From contig CM040428.1 of assembly GCA_022702705.1 (NCBI GenBank), forward strand, positions 100,203,805-100,267,804: a stretch of 64,000 bases of DNA. The letters run 5' to 3'. The stretch is from Papilionanthe hookeriana x Papilionanthe teres. Its lineage: Eukaryota; Streptophyta; Magnoliopsida; Asparagales; Orchidaceae. This document shows, piece after piece, positions 35,423-47,018 of the stretch. The notes under the pieces were generated by a model. It searched no databases, was not told the origin of the DNA, and worked only from the letters and a program-made list of their open reading frames with translations. Position numbers and translations under genes: made by a program. How positions within the stretch are numbered: the stretch's first letter is position 1; every line of letters begins with the position of its first letter.

Positions 35423-36794
35423 ATGTCGAACGGGCGGTTGGTTCTAAACTTTAGAAATGGTGTGAGTCTAGAACTTGATGAAAAGAGGGTGAGGGATGGA
35501 GCAGTGATAGAGATTGACTCAGACTTCACACCAGCCAGCTTATAATACGAAGAAAATGATTGGATCCCAGTTGATCGAGAAGAACTTCACGAACGGACGA
35601 GTGATGAAAATGGGTGGCCCGAGCCACCAATCCAGTAGCAAGAAAAGAAAAGCAAACGCCGCTCATACAACCAAAGAAGATAAGAAAGTTAAGTCCATGG
35701 TTGCCACAGCAGAGGGTAGGCTTGTCAGTGCCGCGCCCGCAGAAATTCAAGGGTAAGGAGAGCTACTCTCACTACTACCCAGCGAAGAAATAAGAATCGT
35801 CGCATTCGCAAAATGTTGACCAAGTTAGCAGAAGATCAACATAAACAGACAGTGGATACCGTTAGTGCAAATGCTCCAAGGAGACCGGTTCGTCAAGAAC
35901 CAGAAAGAAGAAAGTCAACTCCAAGAAGGTTGGAACAGATAAAAGAAATACCAAGAAAAGCAGAAATAGAGTCAGTACCTCGACGCCGAGACATGCAAAA
36001 GAACGTGCTGGGGTTGAGCCATACATCCCACAATATGTTACTAGACACTGAGGACTTCAGATAATCCCGAAATACGACCTGGAGAAAATGGAACTAGTTG
36101 AGAAGAAAACCTTTGAATACTTTGAAAGAATCAGAAACAAGAGGGTCAACATCTCGGAAGGTCTCGAGTTGCATACAGATGTGTTCTCAGATTATGAGCA
36201 ACAACAAATAGACTGCATCCTCGAATTACAGAAAATGGGTTGAGCTGGCCGCTTGAGAGAAAAGACATATTCAGAACCCCGAAGATGGATGCCAGGAAAA
36301 GGAAGAGTTACAATCCAATGCGGATGTTGCTACAATTTTGCCATAGACAGAAAAGGAAATCCACCGGGGATACTCCGTCGCGGTGAGATGGATTCGATGC
36401 CAAGAATCATTAAGAGAATGGTGAAAAGGATGATAACATGGAGGGTATTGCACGCGATTGCATACTCAACAGCTGCATTATTAACATCTACAAGGAAGGC
36501 GACTGCATACCTCCACATATAGACCATCATGACTTTGTTAGACCCTTCTGTACAGTGTCATTCGTCAACCAGTGCAACATCATGTTCGGATCTATCCTCC
36601 AGATTGCAGGCCCCAGTGAGTTCCGAGGGCCGGTGGAGATACCACTATCGGTAGGTTCCGTCCTGGTGATAAAAGGAAACGAAGCAGACGTTGCGAAGCA
36701 TTGCATTCCAAAAGTGTCTGTGGAGTGGATCTCAGTTACTTTTAGAAGAATGGACGACAGAAAAATGCCTTACCACTTTCGACTGGATCCGTAA
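35423..36794 (+). pseudogene. captured ALKBH9/10-like 2OG-Fe(II) RNA demethylase ORF
   Basis: The first ATG after the splice-like AG opens MSNGRLVLNFRNGVSLELDE, followed by a Lys/Arg-rich region in mixed frames (35514-36064). From 36064 to 36794 the sequence matches the AlkB-homology domain of plant ALKBH9/ALKBH10 proteins, which remove N6-methyladenosine from RNA: VNISEGLELHTDVFSDYEQ, GRLREKTYSEPRRWM, GKGRVTIQCGCCYNFA, GNPPGIL, then 36438-36794 with NIYKEGDCIPPHIDHHDF. Iron ligands are His27, Asp29 and His88 of that last piece; the 2OG-contacting pair is Trp97 (normally Arg) and Arg103. Breaks: TAA 35543, TAA 36062, TGA 36241, and frameshifts near 36064 and 36450. It lies on the pol strand, inside the element. 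Confidence 0.85.
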
Positions 36795-37612
36795 TTGGAG
36801 AGTCTCCGGCCCTACGAGCTGTGAGTTACATGGGAAATAACACACCTTCAATACACATCCATGCGGCATTCTTGCCAAGGGTGGCTTGGAAGGTGATGTT
36901 ATTGCCCATGTTTCTAACTATTCATACATGGATTTTTGACAGACACTTTTGGATGGATCAACAAGAATCTTACACAATCCGTTTTGGATTTACATGGATT
37001 GTATGAGACATTAAATTTCTGAGGAAAATGTCATCATGATTAGATCAAGTTGTATGATGTATTTTCAGCAAGTTGGAATGAAAATGACTACGTCATATTT
37101 TTCCTTCACCTCTTTTTGTGCAAATTGACTGGGAAACGCCGTTAGAGTTAAATGAACTTTGAACGAAGAACAGAAAAGAAAAGAAAATAAATGAGAACTT
37201 TTCCTAAAAATCTGAATATTAAAATGAACTTCAAATTCACATGAACACTAAATAAACCAAAAAAAAGGATCATTAAAGGACAAACAAAACGAATCTAAAT
37301 CTCAAATTGAATTCCGATCTGAATCCTTTGATTCGAACCTTTCAGTTCTTTCCTCCATCGAAACCTGTTGGAAACTCTTTTGAAATTTGAATATTTTCTT
37401 CAACTTGTCGTTAAGTCAAGTCTTTTCAGCCTGGTACACTTACCAGCCCCTTTCAGTTCTCTTTCTTCTGTATCTTAGAGGATCGACTAGTTCTATTGAT
37501 ACGGAGCCACGAACATTGTTCAATTTGGTTCTGATGGCATAAGACTGGGTACCTCTTCATACAGATAATCTTCGAGGCTAGAGCATAACTTCTAGTCCTC
37601 TTTCAAACTTTC
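36795..37612 (+). other. G3 3' UTR, unique part
   Basis: No recognisable coding sequence. A short ORF at 36821-37006 has no features. From about 37320 the sequence becomes CT-rich with degenerate forms of the following repeat (CTGGTACAC...CAGTTCTC). Confidence 0.6.
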
Positions 37613-38960
37613 GAGACTGGTACCTAAATTCCAGTTCTCTCCTTCTGAGGTCGGTACCCAAATTCCGACTCTCTTTCGAATTGATACCAATTTTCAATTC
37701 TAAATTCCAAGACTGGTACCAAATTCCAGTTCTCTTCCTTCGAGGTCAGTACCAAATTCCGACTCTCTTTCAAAGTGATACCTAAATTTGAATTCTAAAT
37801 TCTGAGACTGGTACCAAATTCCAGTTCTCTTCCTTCGAGGTCGGTACCAAATTCTGACTCTCTTTCGAATTGATACCTAAATTTCAATTCTAAATTCCGA
37901 GACTGGTACCAAATTCCAGTTCTCTTCCTTCGAGGTCGGTACCAAATTCTGACTCTCATTCGAATTGATACCTAAATTTCAATTCTAATTTCTGAGACTG
38001 GTACAAAATTCCAGTTCTCTTCCTTCGAGTTCAGTACCAAATTCCGACCCTCTTTCGAATTGATACCTAAATTTCAATTTTAAATTTTCGAGACTAGTAC
38101 CGAATTCCAGTTCTCTTCCTTCGAGGTCAGTACCAAATTCTGACTTTCTTTCCGAGATCGATACCTAAATTTCGATTCTCTTTCGAATTGATACCTAAAT
38201 TTCAATTCTAAATTATCGAGACTGGTACCAAATTCCAGTTCTCTTCCCTCGAGGTCGGTACATAATTTCCGACTCTCATTCGAGATCGATACCTAAATTT
38301 CGATTCTCTTTCTAATTGATACCTAAATTTCAATTCTAAATTTCCGAGACTGGTACCAAATTCTAGTTCTCTTCCCTCGAGGTCGGTACCTAAATTTCGA
38401 TTCTCATTCGAGATCGATACCTAAATTTTGATTCTCTTTCGAATTGATACCTAAATTTCAATTCTAAATTTCCGAGACTGGTACTAAATTCCAGTTCTCT
38501 TCCTTCGAGGTCGGTATCAAATTCTGACTCTCTTTCCGAGATCGATAACTAAATTTCAATTCTCTTTCGAATTGATACCTAAATTTCAATTCTAAATTTC
38601 TGAGACTGGTACCAAATTCCAGTTCTCTTCCCTCGAGGTCGGTACCTAAATTCCAACTCTCATACGAGATCGATACCTAAATTTCGATTTTCTTTCGAAT
38701 TAACACCTAAATTTCAATTCTAAATTTCTGAGACTGGTACCAAATTCCAGTTCTCTTCCTTCGAGGTTGGTACCAAATTCCGACTCTCTTTCCGAGATCG
38801 ATACCTAAATTTTGATTCTCTTTCAGGCTTGATACTTAAATTTCAAATCTCACTCTCTTGAGATCAGTACCTAAATTCTGATTCTCATCCTTTTTCTGTC
38901 TATACTTAAACTCTGATTCTCACTCTGAGGCTGGTACCTAAATTCCAGTTCTCTTCACAA
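37613..38960 (+). repeat. hierarchical tandem array in G3 3' UTR
   Basis: The basic monomer is about 32 bp, of the type CGAG-T-GGTACC-AAATTC-A-TTCTCTTC. GACTGG marks at 37615, 37711, 37806, 37901, 37996 and 38092 are 95-96 bp apart (three monomers); marks at 38220, 38348, 38476, 38604 and 38732 are 128 bp apart (four monomers), the fourth being the added CGAGATCGATACC monomer. The tail to 38960 is degenerate. Variable tandem repeats in the 3' UTR are a known trait of Ogre/Tat elements and a known source of plant satellites. Confidence 0.9.
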
Positions 38961-39339
38961 TCCCGAGGTTGAAACCCAGGTTTCAATTCTCATTTCAAAT
39001 CCAAATTTCAAATTCAAAATTTCCTTAAATCGATTTTAAATTAAACTTCAATCAAAATTGAAACTCAAAACAAGTCGAAATCTGAACTAACACATTGAAA
39101 CTTGAATTTTAAAAGTAAAACGAAATGTAAATCGAATTCCCCAGATCTTGTGATTTGGAGTTCACCTCCTTTCCATTCCCCAGCGAGAGTTCAGGAATCT
39201 CCAGTCTTGGAAATATACCTGATACTCCCCAGCGAAAATTCTTCTACTTCGTCCTAAGTTTGTCACTTGGACATCTGTGTTGGTTTTGTTGATCTCTTTG
39301 GTCAACGCCAATACGCGCGGTGTGCTTGGTTAGCACACC
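38961..39339 (+). other. end of G3 3' UTR with PBS-complementary motifs
   Basis: Non-coding. TCCCCAGCG occurs at 39177-39185 and 39226-39234 and is complementary to the last nine bases of the PBS (26260-26268). The first copy extends with GAGT after one unpaired A. A related CCCCAGATC copy is near 39139. Confidence 0.45.
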
Positions 39340-39359
39340 ACACCTATTGGGGGTCCATT
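39340..39359 (+). promoter_or_regulatory. G3 polypurine tract
   Basis: ACACCTATTGGGGGTCCATT lies immediately before the TG of the 3' LTR. TTGGGGG is the purine-rich core expected to prime plus-strand DNA synthesis. It is short and interrupted compared with most PPTs. Confidence 0.6.
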
Positions 39360-42300
39360 TGTTGACCTCATTTTTGGTGAGGTCTTTTGCTTCTCTCTTT
39401 AGTACTTAGGATCTAGCCTTAGGTTTTTCCTTTGAATTATCTTAGAGGACTAGAAATAGAACCCACCATTTAGAAATTCAAACTACTTCTTAACTCCCTG
39501 CAAACCCCACAAGCTTGATTGTAGACCCCTAATAACCTAGAGGGTTGAAATCAAATGTGGAGGTTTAAAGGATGAGTTCCCTATAGGACTTTTTGGCCTT
39601 AGGAATACCTTGGATGACCTGGTCTGGTGAAGGTTGACTTGCACATGCACTACACTCTCACACACATTCCAAGTCCTAAAACCATTCATACCCAACTTGA
39701 CTTCCTGACTCATGTAGGTAATTCATATGGATGGTCCTTAACCCCTAAGCCCCTGGCTAAGAGGGTTAGGAACAACATAATGAATGCCTCAAATGAGTCC
39801 TCTCATGGCTCATATGGGCTTAATGTGGCTTCATGGCTCAACCAAAGTGATTCCATTTCACTCACATTTGATCAATCTTCCTTTTTTCAAAATTTCAGTT
39901 TTTGACCCCTGGGGCCTCGGACCCACCAAACCTACCGAATACCCTCGAAATGACCCAAAATTTACAAAATTACCTAAATTACCCAAGATCCCTCAAAATA
40001 AATCCCGAACACTACCCACCACTCAAATTGATCATATTTGGCCAAAAATACCAAAATTTCCAAAAATACCCCAAAACCCCTCAAAATTACCAAAATACCC
40101 TTTTACCCCAAAAATCCAAAAATTCTAAAAATTCCCAAAAAATTCCAGAAAATCCGAAATATTCCCAATTTTATTTTGTTCAACTACACCATAAGTCAAT
40201 TATGTCAATTTACCTCACGTTTACCACAACCCCCAATTTGACCCATTTTTAACTCAAGTGAACCCAATGTCAAACCAAACCACCCCAATTAAACTCAATT
40301 TTGGTAAAATTCAATTCTAAACTTTTATTCAATATCCTCAATATCAATTTAGACCAAATCCAAGTCCAATTTGATTGACATTTGAGCCCAATTTCAATTT
40401 GAAGCCTAAGGCCCAATTTTGACCCATGACCTAAACCTAGCCCAAACCAACCCAACTCAACCCCAATTGGCCCCAAATCTTTTCTAAAACCTTCCTAACA
40501 TCCCCGCAAACAAAACACTAACTTGGTTTGCCCAAAATTTGAACCTAAACTCCACCCAAACCTAACCCAAAACCAAAAACCCTTAAATTGACCTAAGCCC
40601 AAACCTAACCCAAATGGGGCCAAATCCTAAAATTAGAGCCCAACCAAAGTTGAGAACTATTTGTAACACTCCCATAAACATTTTTCAACATTAATTTTAC
40701 ACCAAATTCAACATTATCCCAACCTTAGCCCAAGTTAGCCCAATTTGGCCCACCTTGGCCCCTTTACCAAAAAAGCCCAAATTCAACCCAATTCTACTCC
40801 AAATCACACCAAATTAATTCCAAACCATTCATGAAACATCCCTAAACTAAATCCAACATTTATTTGGCGTGGTCTTTCACAAAATTCTTCATCCAAAAGT
40901 CCATTTTAAAATCTAAAAGCCCACTTTCTTAAACCATTCTAAAAGCCCATTCTCACCAAATCCAAAAGCCCAAAATTGGCTATAAAGCCCACATGACAAA
41001 TTCTTCTCACCATACCTTTAATAGAAATCATCCCTAAGTCCTACATCAATAATCAAGTCATTCCAAATCAAGCCACATGCTAAATTACCCCTAAATACCA
41101 AAAATCCTTAAAATCCTTTTTCATAAAACAAGCCAACCTGTTCCAAGCCAAATGTAAGCCAAATTTGAGCCATTTACAAGCCATATGAAGCCATGAGAGT
41201 TTTGACACCTCACCATGTCATTTATGGCAAATGGAGGGGCCCCTTTCTTAAGCCTTCCTTAAGCTTTTTTAACCTCATCCATGATACACACTAAACCATG
41301 CTTAGCTACCTCACCATGGATGGAGACTTCTCCACTCCAATTCAGCTGAGCCATATGATTCCCTTCAGCTCAAATCAGGCCTTGGTGGGTGCACCAAACC
41401 CAAATCCATGCATTTGACCAAACCAAGCCCAAAATGTGCCCTTCCTCCTTCCAATTTGATTCAACTCCTTTACACTTGGCATTTGCCAATTGAACTCACA
41501 AACCTCAAGCACCGACCTCCCCGACCCCGAGGGTGACCCATGCTCGGCCGGCTAGCCACCACAGCCGCCGGAAACCACCGAGCCGAGAGGCTTAATTTGA
41601 ATCAAAAATTCAATTTGAATTAGCTGACTTGTCCCAACATAAATGGCCATTGCAGCTGTTCTTCCCTTGCCTTGAGCAGTTGATCCAAGCCTCCAATTCC
41701 CCCTGGGAAGCCCTCCAGCCACCTCTATTTAAACCCACTCACCTCTCGGCCAAACAAGGTGATGAACCAGACCTTAAGGAAACTCTTCCAAAATTGCTCC
41801 AGGACCTTCTCCTAACCTGCGAGCGAGCTTGATCCCCAGTGTTCCTTTGCCCTAAACGCCATTTATAGAGCTCAATTTTTGAGTTGAAAATCCACCCAAA
41901 AACCAAGACATCTCTGGAACCTCCACCAAATCCAAATTAAACTCACCCACACCTGCACAGGACCAAGAGAAGGAGTTCCCCTGTGAGAGCCCCTTCTCAA
42001 GGCCATCCAGTTGCTCCAGCCTCCAAGCTTTGAAATCGGGTCTGGCCACTTTCATACTTAGACAATTCCCTAGAGCCAGAGACTTCATCTGGAGCTTGCT
42101 TGGACTCAATCGAAGGTGACACAACCCTCAGATCGAAGCTTCACTTCTCTGAGCAAAGGTATGAACTCATTCTTCCTCCCGAGCTTCCAGCAATTCTCCA
42201 TTTTGTTTGGGTTAATTTCATAGCTTATAAACCGTATGGATGTGTTCGTCTCTTCAAGATGAATCGATAGAGTATAAGAACTTGAAAATCCATTGAGAAT

Positions 42301-45300
42301 CGAGAGAGATATTAGGGTTTGAGTGTGGAAGGTCATGGGTGCACACCAGTCATAGACCATGACCAGGAGCCGTTGGATCACTCGTGTATCGAGCGGACGG
42401 TCGAGATCAAGCCGGATAGCGGAATGTTACGTGAACTGCGGGCCCCTGGAGTGCTGAGTCAGATGGCGGCGCCGAATCACAGAGCGACTCGTGGGCTTTC
42501 GATCCGCCGTAGGTTGACGCGGCGCCGAGTCGGATAAGTAGAAAATTAGGATATTTTTGAATTATTTAAATGCCCTGAACTTCAAAAATCCATATCTTTG
42601 CATAGAAAAATCACAAAAATAAAATAAAAATACCTTCTTGCTCAGTGAACAGAGGAGAATAATGTCGAAAAGAAATCAAGTTAATTGGATGAGTATTTTA
42701 TTTTTAATAATTTATTTACTATTTCTAATGTTTTGATTCTCCATTTGCATAAAAAAATCACCATGGCATGAGACCATAGGGCTTTTGAAGCCTCTGATCT
42801 TAGGAACATTCTTTGAATTTTTCAAGGTCAGAGGCCATCTCTGTGAAGAGTTATTGATTTTTCAAGTTCATGTCACTGTTTTAGGTATTTTAATTCCAAT
42901 AATTAGCATGTTGTAAAATAAATTCTAGAAAAATTTAGTAATGTTGCTTAGGACCAGAGGACCCTATGAAAAATATATTTTAAGTTAATTCATTCACAAT
43001 AACCCTAATTGGCCTAAACTCCCAAAATTGAATTTGAATTAATTAGGGTTAACCACACACCAAATTGACTTGAAAACAATTCTCCATTGCTCTTTAGGGT
43101 CAGAAAAACCTTAGATAAAATTTTGAAATCAATTGGACTTGATTAACCCCACCAAATGGATCGATTAAGCCTCATAAGCAAAATGGAACTTTAAAAATTC
43201 ATAACTCCAAAAATACTTTTAAAAAATTCACAAAAATAGTTTTGGAGCTTCTCTGATATCAGTGGAGTTCAGAAAAATTAAAATTGGAATTTTCTAAAAA
43301 AAGTATTTTTCACAATATTTTAATATTTTAAAAATTAAAAAAATAATAAAAATCACAAAAATACTAAAAATTATAAAAATGTCACATTTTGACTCCTAAT
43401 CACTTAGGAACAAACCAAATATTTTTCCTAAGTCCCTAGGATAAGATATTGAGTTTTAAAGGCTTAATGTAATTTTTAATATTAAAAAATGAATTTTCAA
43501 CCTTTTTTCACTAAAATAATTCTAATAAATCAAAGAAAAATTAGAAAATTATAAAATTTGTTTCTTTGGACTCCTTGAGGTCAAAAAATTTTAAGAAAAA
43601 TATAAAATCTATTTTTCATTTTTTATTTTATTTTAAAATTAATTAATACTCTAAAAATCAAAATAATTATAATAAATAAAATATAATTCACAAAATCACA
43701 AAAATTGGTCCAAGTGGTCATCTAGTCATTAGGAACATCCCATAATTTTCTTAAGGACAGAAACATTATCTTGGTCATGTTGTTGAATTTTCTTTGAAAA
43801 CCCCTATTTTCTACTAAAAATAATTATATAAATAAAATCAAATTCAGAAAAATCACATTTTCTCCTCTAATATCTTAATTGACATGTGAGCGAGGTGACA
43901 TAAAAATTTTTAATTCATTTGAGCTCAATTTAGTGAGTTATGAAATAAATAAGCCTAAAAGGGAATAAAAGTAATTAAAAATTTTAACCCCTAATTAAAA
44001 CTTTAGGTTTAATCAAAATGGGGGGTAAAATATTCCATCTTAACTTTCTCTTGGATGATTGAAACTTAGGGAAATTAAAGGGTAGAAACCCATTAAACAC
44101 TTTGAAAATATCAAAATGAAACTCTAATTAATTAAATAATTTGAATTTTGGAAAGAATATATTTTAAATTTGGATAATTAAAATAAGGATATTATTAAGA
44201 TGATATTTATTCTTTAATTTAAAAATCCCTAAATAAGTCACTTCAAAAATATTCAGTTCTTAATTAAAAATTAAAATAATGATCCAAATTAAATAAATTA
44301 AAAATTAAAAGAAGATAACCCTTAAATGAATTAATGCTTAAAATGTTAAATGGTCCAATAATTAAAATCAAATTTAAAATCTTAGAGTTAAATTAAATTA
44401 AATTAAATTAAGTCAAGTCAAAGTTTAAATTAATTAAAGTAACACCTTAATAATTAAATTAAATTAAATTTAAAATATTGAAACTAAAATTAAATTAATT
44501 TGAAATTAAATTAAATTAAACTAAAATTAAAATTAAATTAAAATTAAATTAAAATTAAATTAAATTGAAATTAAATTAAATTAAACTAAAATTAAAATTA
44601 AATTAAATTAAAATTAAATTAAATTAAATTAAATTAAAATTAGATAAAGATTAAATTAAAAATTAAATTAAAATTAAATTAAAATTAAATTAAATTAAAT
44701 TAAAATTAAATTAAATTAAATGAAATTAAATTAAAATCACTTAACAACAATCCTAAATGAAATCATTAAGAATTAAATCAAAACATATCAATAATTTCAA
44801 CACCTCTTTCTATCTAAGTAAAACTAAACGTAAACATCAATCTGAAATACTAAGATAATTGAAAGTGTAAAGATTTAAATTAAATCTAAAATAATTTGAA
44901 CACTATTCCAAATTTAAAATTATTAATTAAAACCTCATAATTAAATTAAATCACTTTAAATCATTAACTCAAACTTTAAATTAAGAATGATTAAAAGTCT
45001 CAATAAACCAACTTGCCCTTAAAGGCTTTAATTATTATAACTCTTAAATAGAGTATTTAGTGAGATGTCACTTCATTCATCAGGTAATCAAATACCCAGG
45101 TTCACTGAGTAAGAGACAAAGCTTCACTAAACTCCTGGATGATTAATTCAGCTGTGCAACTAAATTTACTTGGACTTAAAATGATCTCGAAAATATTGAA
45201 AAGATGTTTAGGACTCGTCCTAAGCACTTTCTCAATATGATGAGATGTTTTAGAAGAACAATTTAATTTAATTGTTCTTTGATGAAGAAAATCATCCTTA

Positions 45301-47013
45301 GACCAAACCAACAACCTAGACGTCATAGGAGATGACTAGTTATAGGATTAGGAATTTGGTAGACAACCAAAACCCCTTTCCCTTAGCTTTACCTGGTATC
45401 TGTTGAAATATTTAAATGCCTTAACATGTGTTTCAAGTGCAGCTCGGATGACGGGAAGACCCTCCAGGTACGCTTTTATTTTATTGCAATTTACTTTATT
45501 GCAATTTACTTACATGCACTGTACTTTACTTTTCTTGCATGATAAATAAGACTGTTGCTTGAAAACCAAAACCTTTAGGATAGTCCCTGAACTGAAACCA
45601 AAACTAAATTAAAATTCATTGCAAGATAAAATTCACCGCCATAACATTCCAAAATATAAAACAACTCAAAATTTAATCACAAACAGAATAACAAAACAAC
45701 AATTGTAACTAAATTAAAACATCTCGTTGAATGATCGGGAATACATCGGATGATGTAACCCACGTGTTGCTAACGGGATTTCCCACAGTCTAAATGAAAG
45801 TGTGGAACTCATTCTGTTGAGATTAGCAAATTCATCTGGACTAAGTGAATTCGATGAAAATAACGGTGTCGGGATGACAGAACCGTGGGATCTTAATCGG
45901 TTATGTTTAAACAACTTTAAGATTTGTTTTAATTAAAAAATTAAAGACACTTGGATTTTAAGATTTTCTCTAAACTAAAACACTTCTCTCATCTCCTGAT
46001 TTATGACTTCTAAAACTAACCTCTACAACAACAAGGAGCTTGGAGCATGGTGGGCAGCACGGCCATCGTCATCAGCAAAAATCGGATCTACTTCAGCAAA
46101 ACCTTTCTTAGTTTTAAATAACTAAGCCATAGAATTTCAAGGTAGTTTGCTTAGTGTGACATAAATCCTCAACTTCTCGTTAGGCATTTGCATAATCATG
46201 TTATGTAAATTAAGCCCTACCCAGTCTTAGGACTCCGAGGTAGTCGTTTGGTACGACATAAACCCTCACATCTTCGAGGCTATTTGTATGATTATGTCAT
46301 ACTAATATAAGACCTAAAAAAATAAAATTGGCAGGATTATAACATCAAATAAACTCTCAAATTGAAGCCAAACAATAGGATAGTTTGGGAAGTTGCCAAG
46401 ATTCCTCTTGGATCCTTAGCTTCTCCTACTTCACTTCCTTTGGACTCCTGAAATAAACTGTTTCAAATTTGATCTAATCCCTTTCGAAATTTCCAAAATC
46501 CAGTCCTTTGAAAACCTCAAACTTTGAAATTTTTGAGAGCAAAACTACTGATCATTATCGAGAGTTTTCTTAAGTGATTCCCGTCATTTAAGATGTAATT
46601 AACTATAGGGGCTTGCCCTTATAGAGAACTTTAAGAACCCAGGTAATATAAACCTCGCTTAATTTCTTTGTATTAAGCGGGGAACTTGTCGGCTTATAAA
46701 ATTGGTTCGCAGACCAAACGGATGTCACAAATCTTCTAGTTTATTTAACCGAGCCCCATCTTCATGCAGTGTGTCTATTCTTCGGGATAGATACACGGTT
46801 TGTGATGTGGTGCTCGTTTATATAAACTATTTGAGATGTGAGATCGGTTTAATTTCATATCTTAAAATTTTCAAACTTAAAATTATTCTCAAAAATCAAA
46901 TACATCTTTCTAAAATTATATATATATTTAAATTAAATTTAAAATCTAAAGTTCACCGACAACTTCGTAGCGACTCCCTTTTCAAAACACTTAACCTAAA
47001 AAATATGCCGACA
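39360..47013 (+). mobile_element. G3 3' LTR (7,654 bp)
   Basis: Starts TGTTGACCTCATTTTTGG and ends TATGCCGACA. It repeats every feature of the 5' LTR: C/A-rich block 39904-41230, TATA-like box 41726-41733, AATTA array 44386-44737, micro-exon-like segment 45443-45467, U5 hairpin 46653-46682, PBS-like extension 46962-47013. Point differences and small indels are spread throughout. No genes; ORFs such as 39902-40252 and 46702-47154 are compositional or cross the element end. Confidence 0.95.
45443..45467 (+). promoter_or_regulatory. micro-exon-like segment in G3 3' LTR
   Basis: A 25-nt version of 24685-24710, one base shorter, between TTCAAGTGCAG and GTACGC. The core GGATGACGG and the end CTCCAG are kept. 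Confidence 0.4.
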
Positions 47014-47018
47014 TGCCA
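47014..47018. other. target-site duplication TGCCA, right copy
   Basis: Follows the CA of the G3 3' LTR and equals 18584-18588. Beyond it the A1 LTR resumes. Confidence 0.9.

Larger units (their letters stand above)
18589..47013 (+). mobile_element. G3: complete 28.4 kb Tat/Ogre-like LTR retrotransposon
   Basis: The two long direct repeats (18589-26245 and 39360-47013) start TGTT and end GACA and are flanked by the duplication TGCCA. The interior holds, in order, a tRNA-Arg-type PBS, leader, ORF1, gag, protease, RT, RNase H, an extra RNase H, integrase, an ALKBH-like ORF, a tandem-repeat 3' UTR and a PPT. This order and size fit the Ogre/Tat lineage; the demethylase ORF is not part of the usual set. 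In the first 195 bases of the LTRs I count about ten differences, so the insertion is old enough for its genes to have decayed. It is inserted in the A1 LTR. Confidence 0.95.

Noticed and set aside
35357..35545. ORF with a hydrophobic, signal-peptide-like start
   Set aside because: The hydrophobic part is the pyrimidine tract of a likely splice acceptor translated. The conserved-looking start is the later ATG at 35423.
35423..36794. functional host ALKBH gene hosting the retrotransposon
   Set aside because: No introns, several stops and frameshifts, and it lies wholly within the element between integrase and the PPT.
37613..38960. CRISPR-like repeat array
   Set aside because: Repeats are contiguous with no unique spacers, and the context is a plant retrotransposon 3' UTR.
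39902..40252. 116-codon plus-strand ORF (and overlapping ones at 39784 and 40038; also 19267-19470)
   Set aside because: It lies in the C/A-rich block of the LTR. Composition is Pro, Lys, Asn and Ile from simple repeats, several frames are open at once, and no domain is seen.
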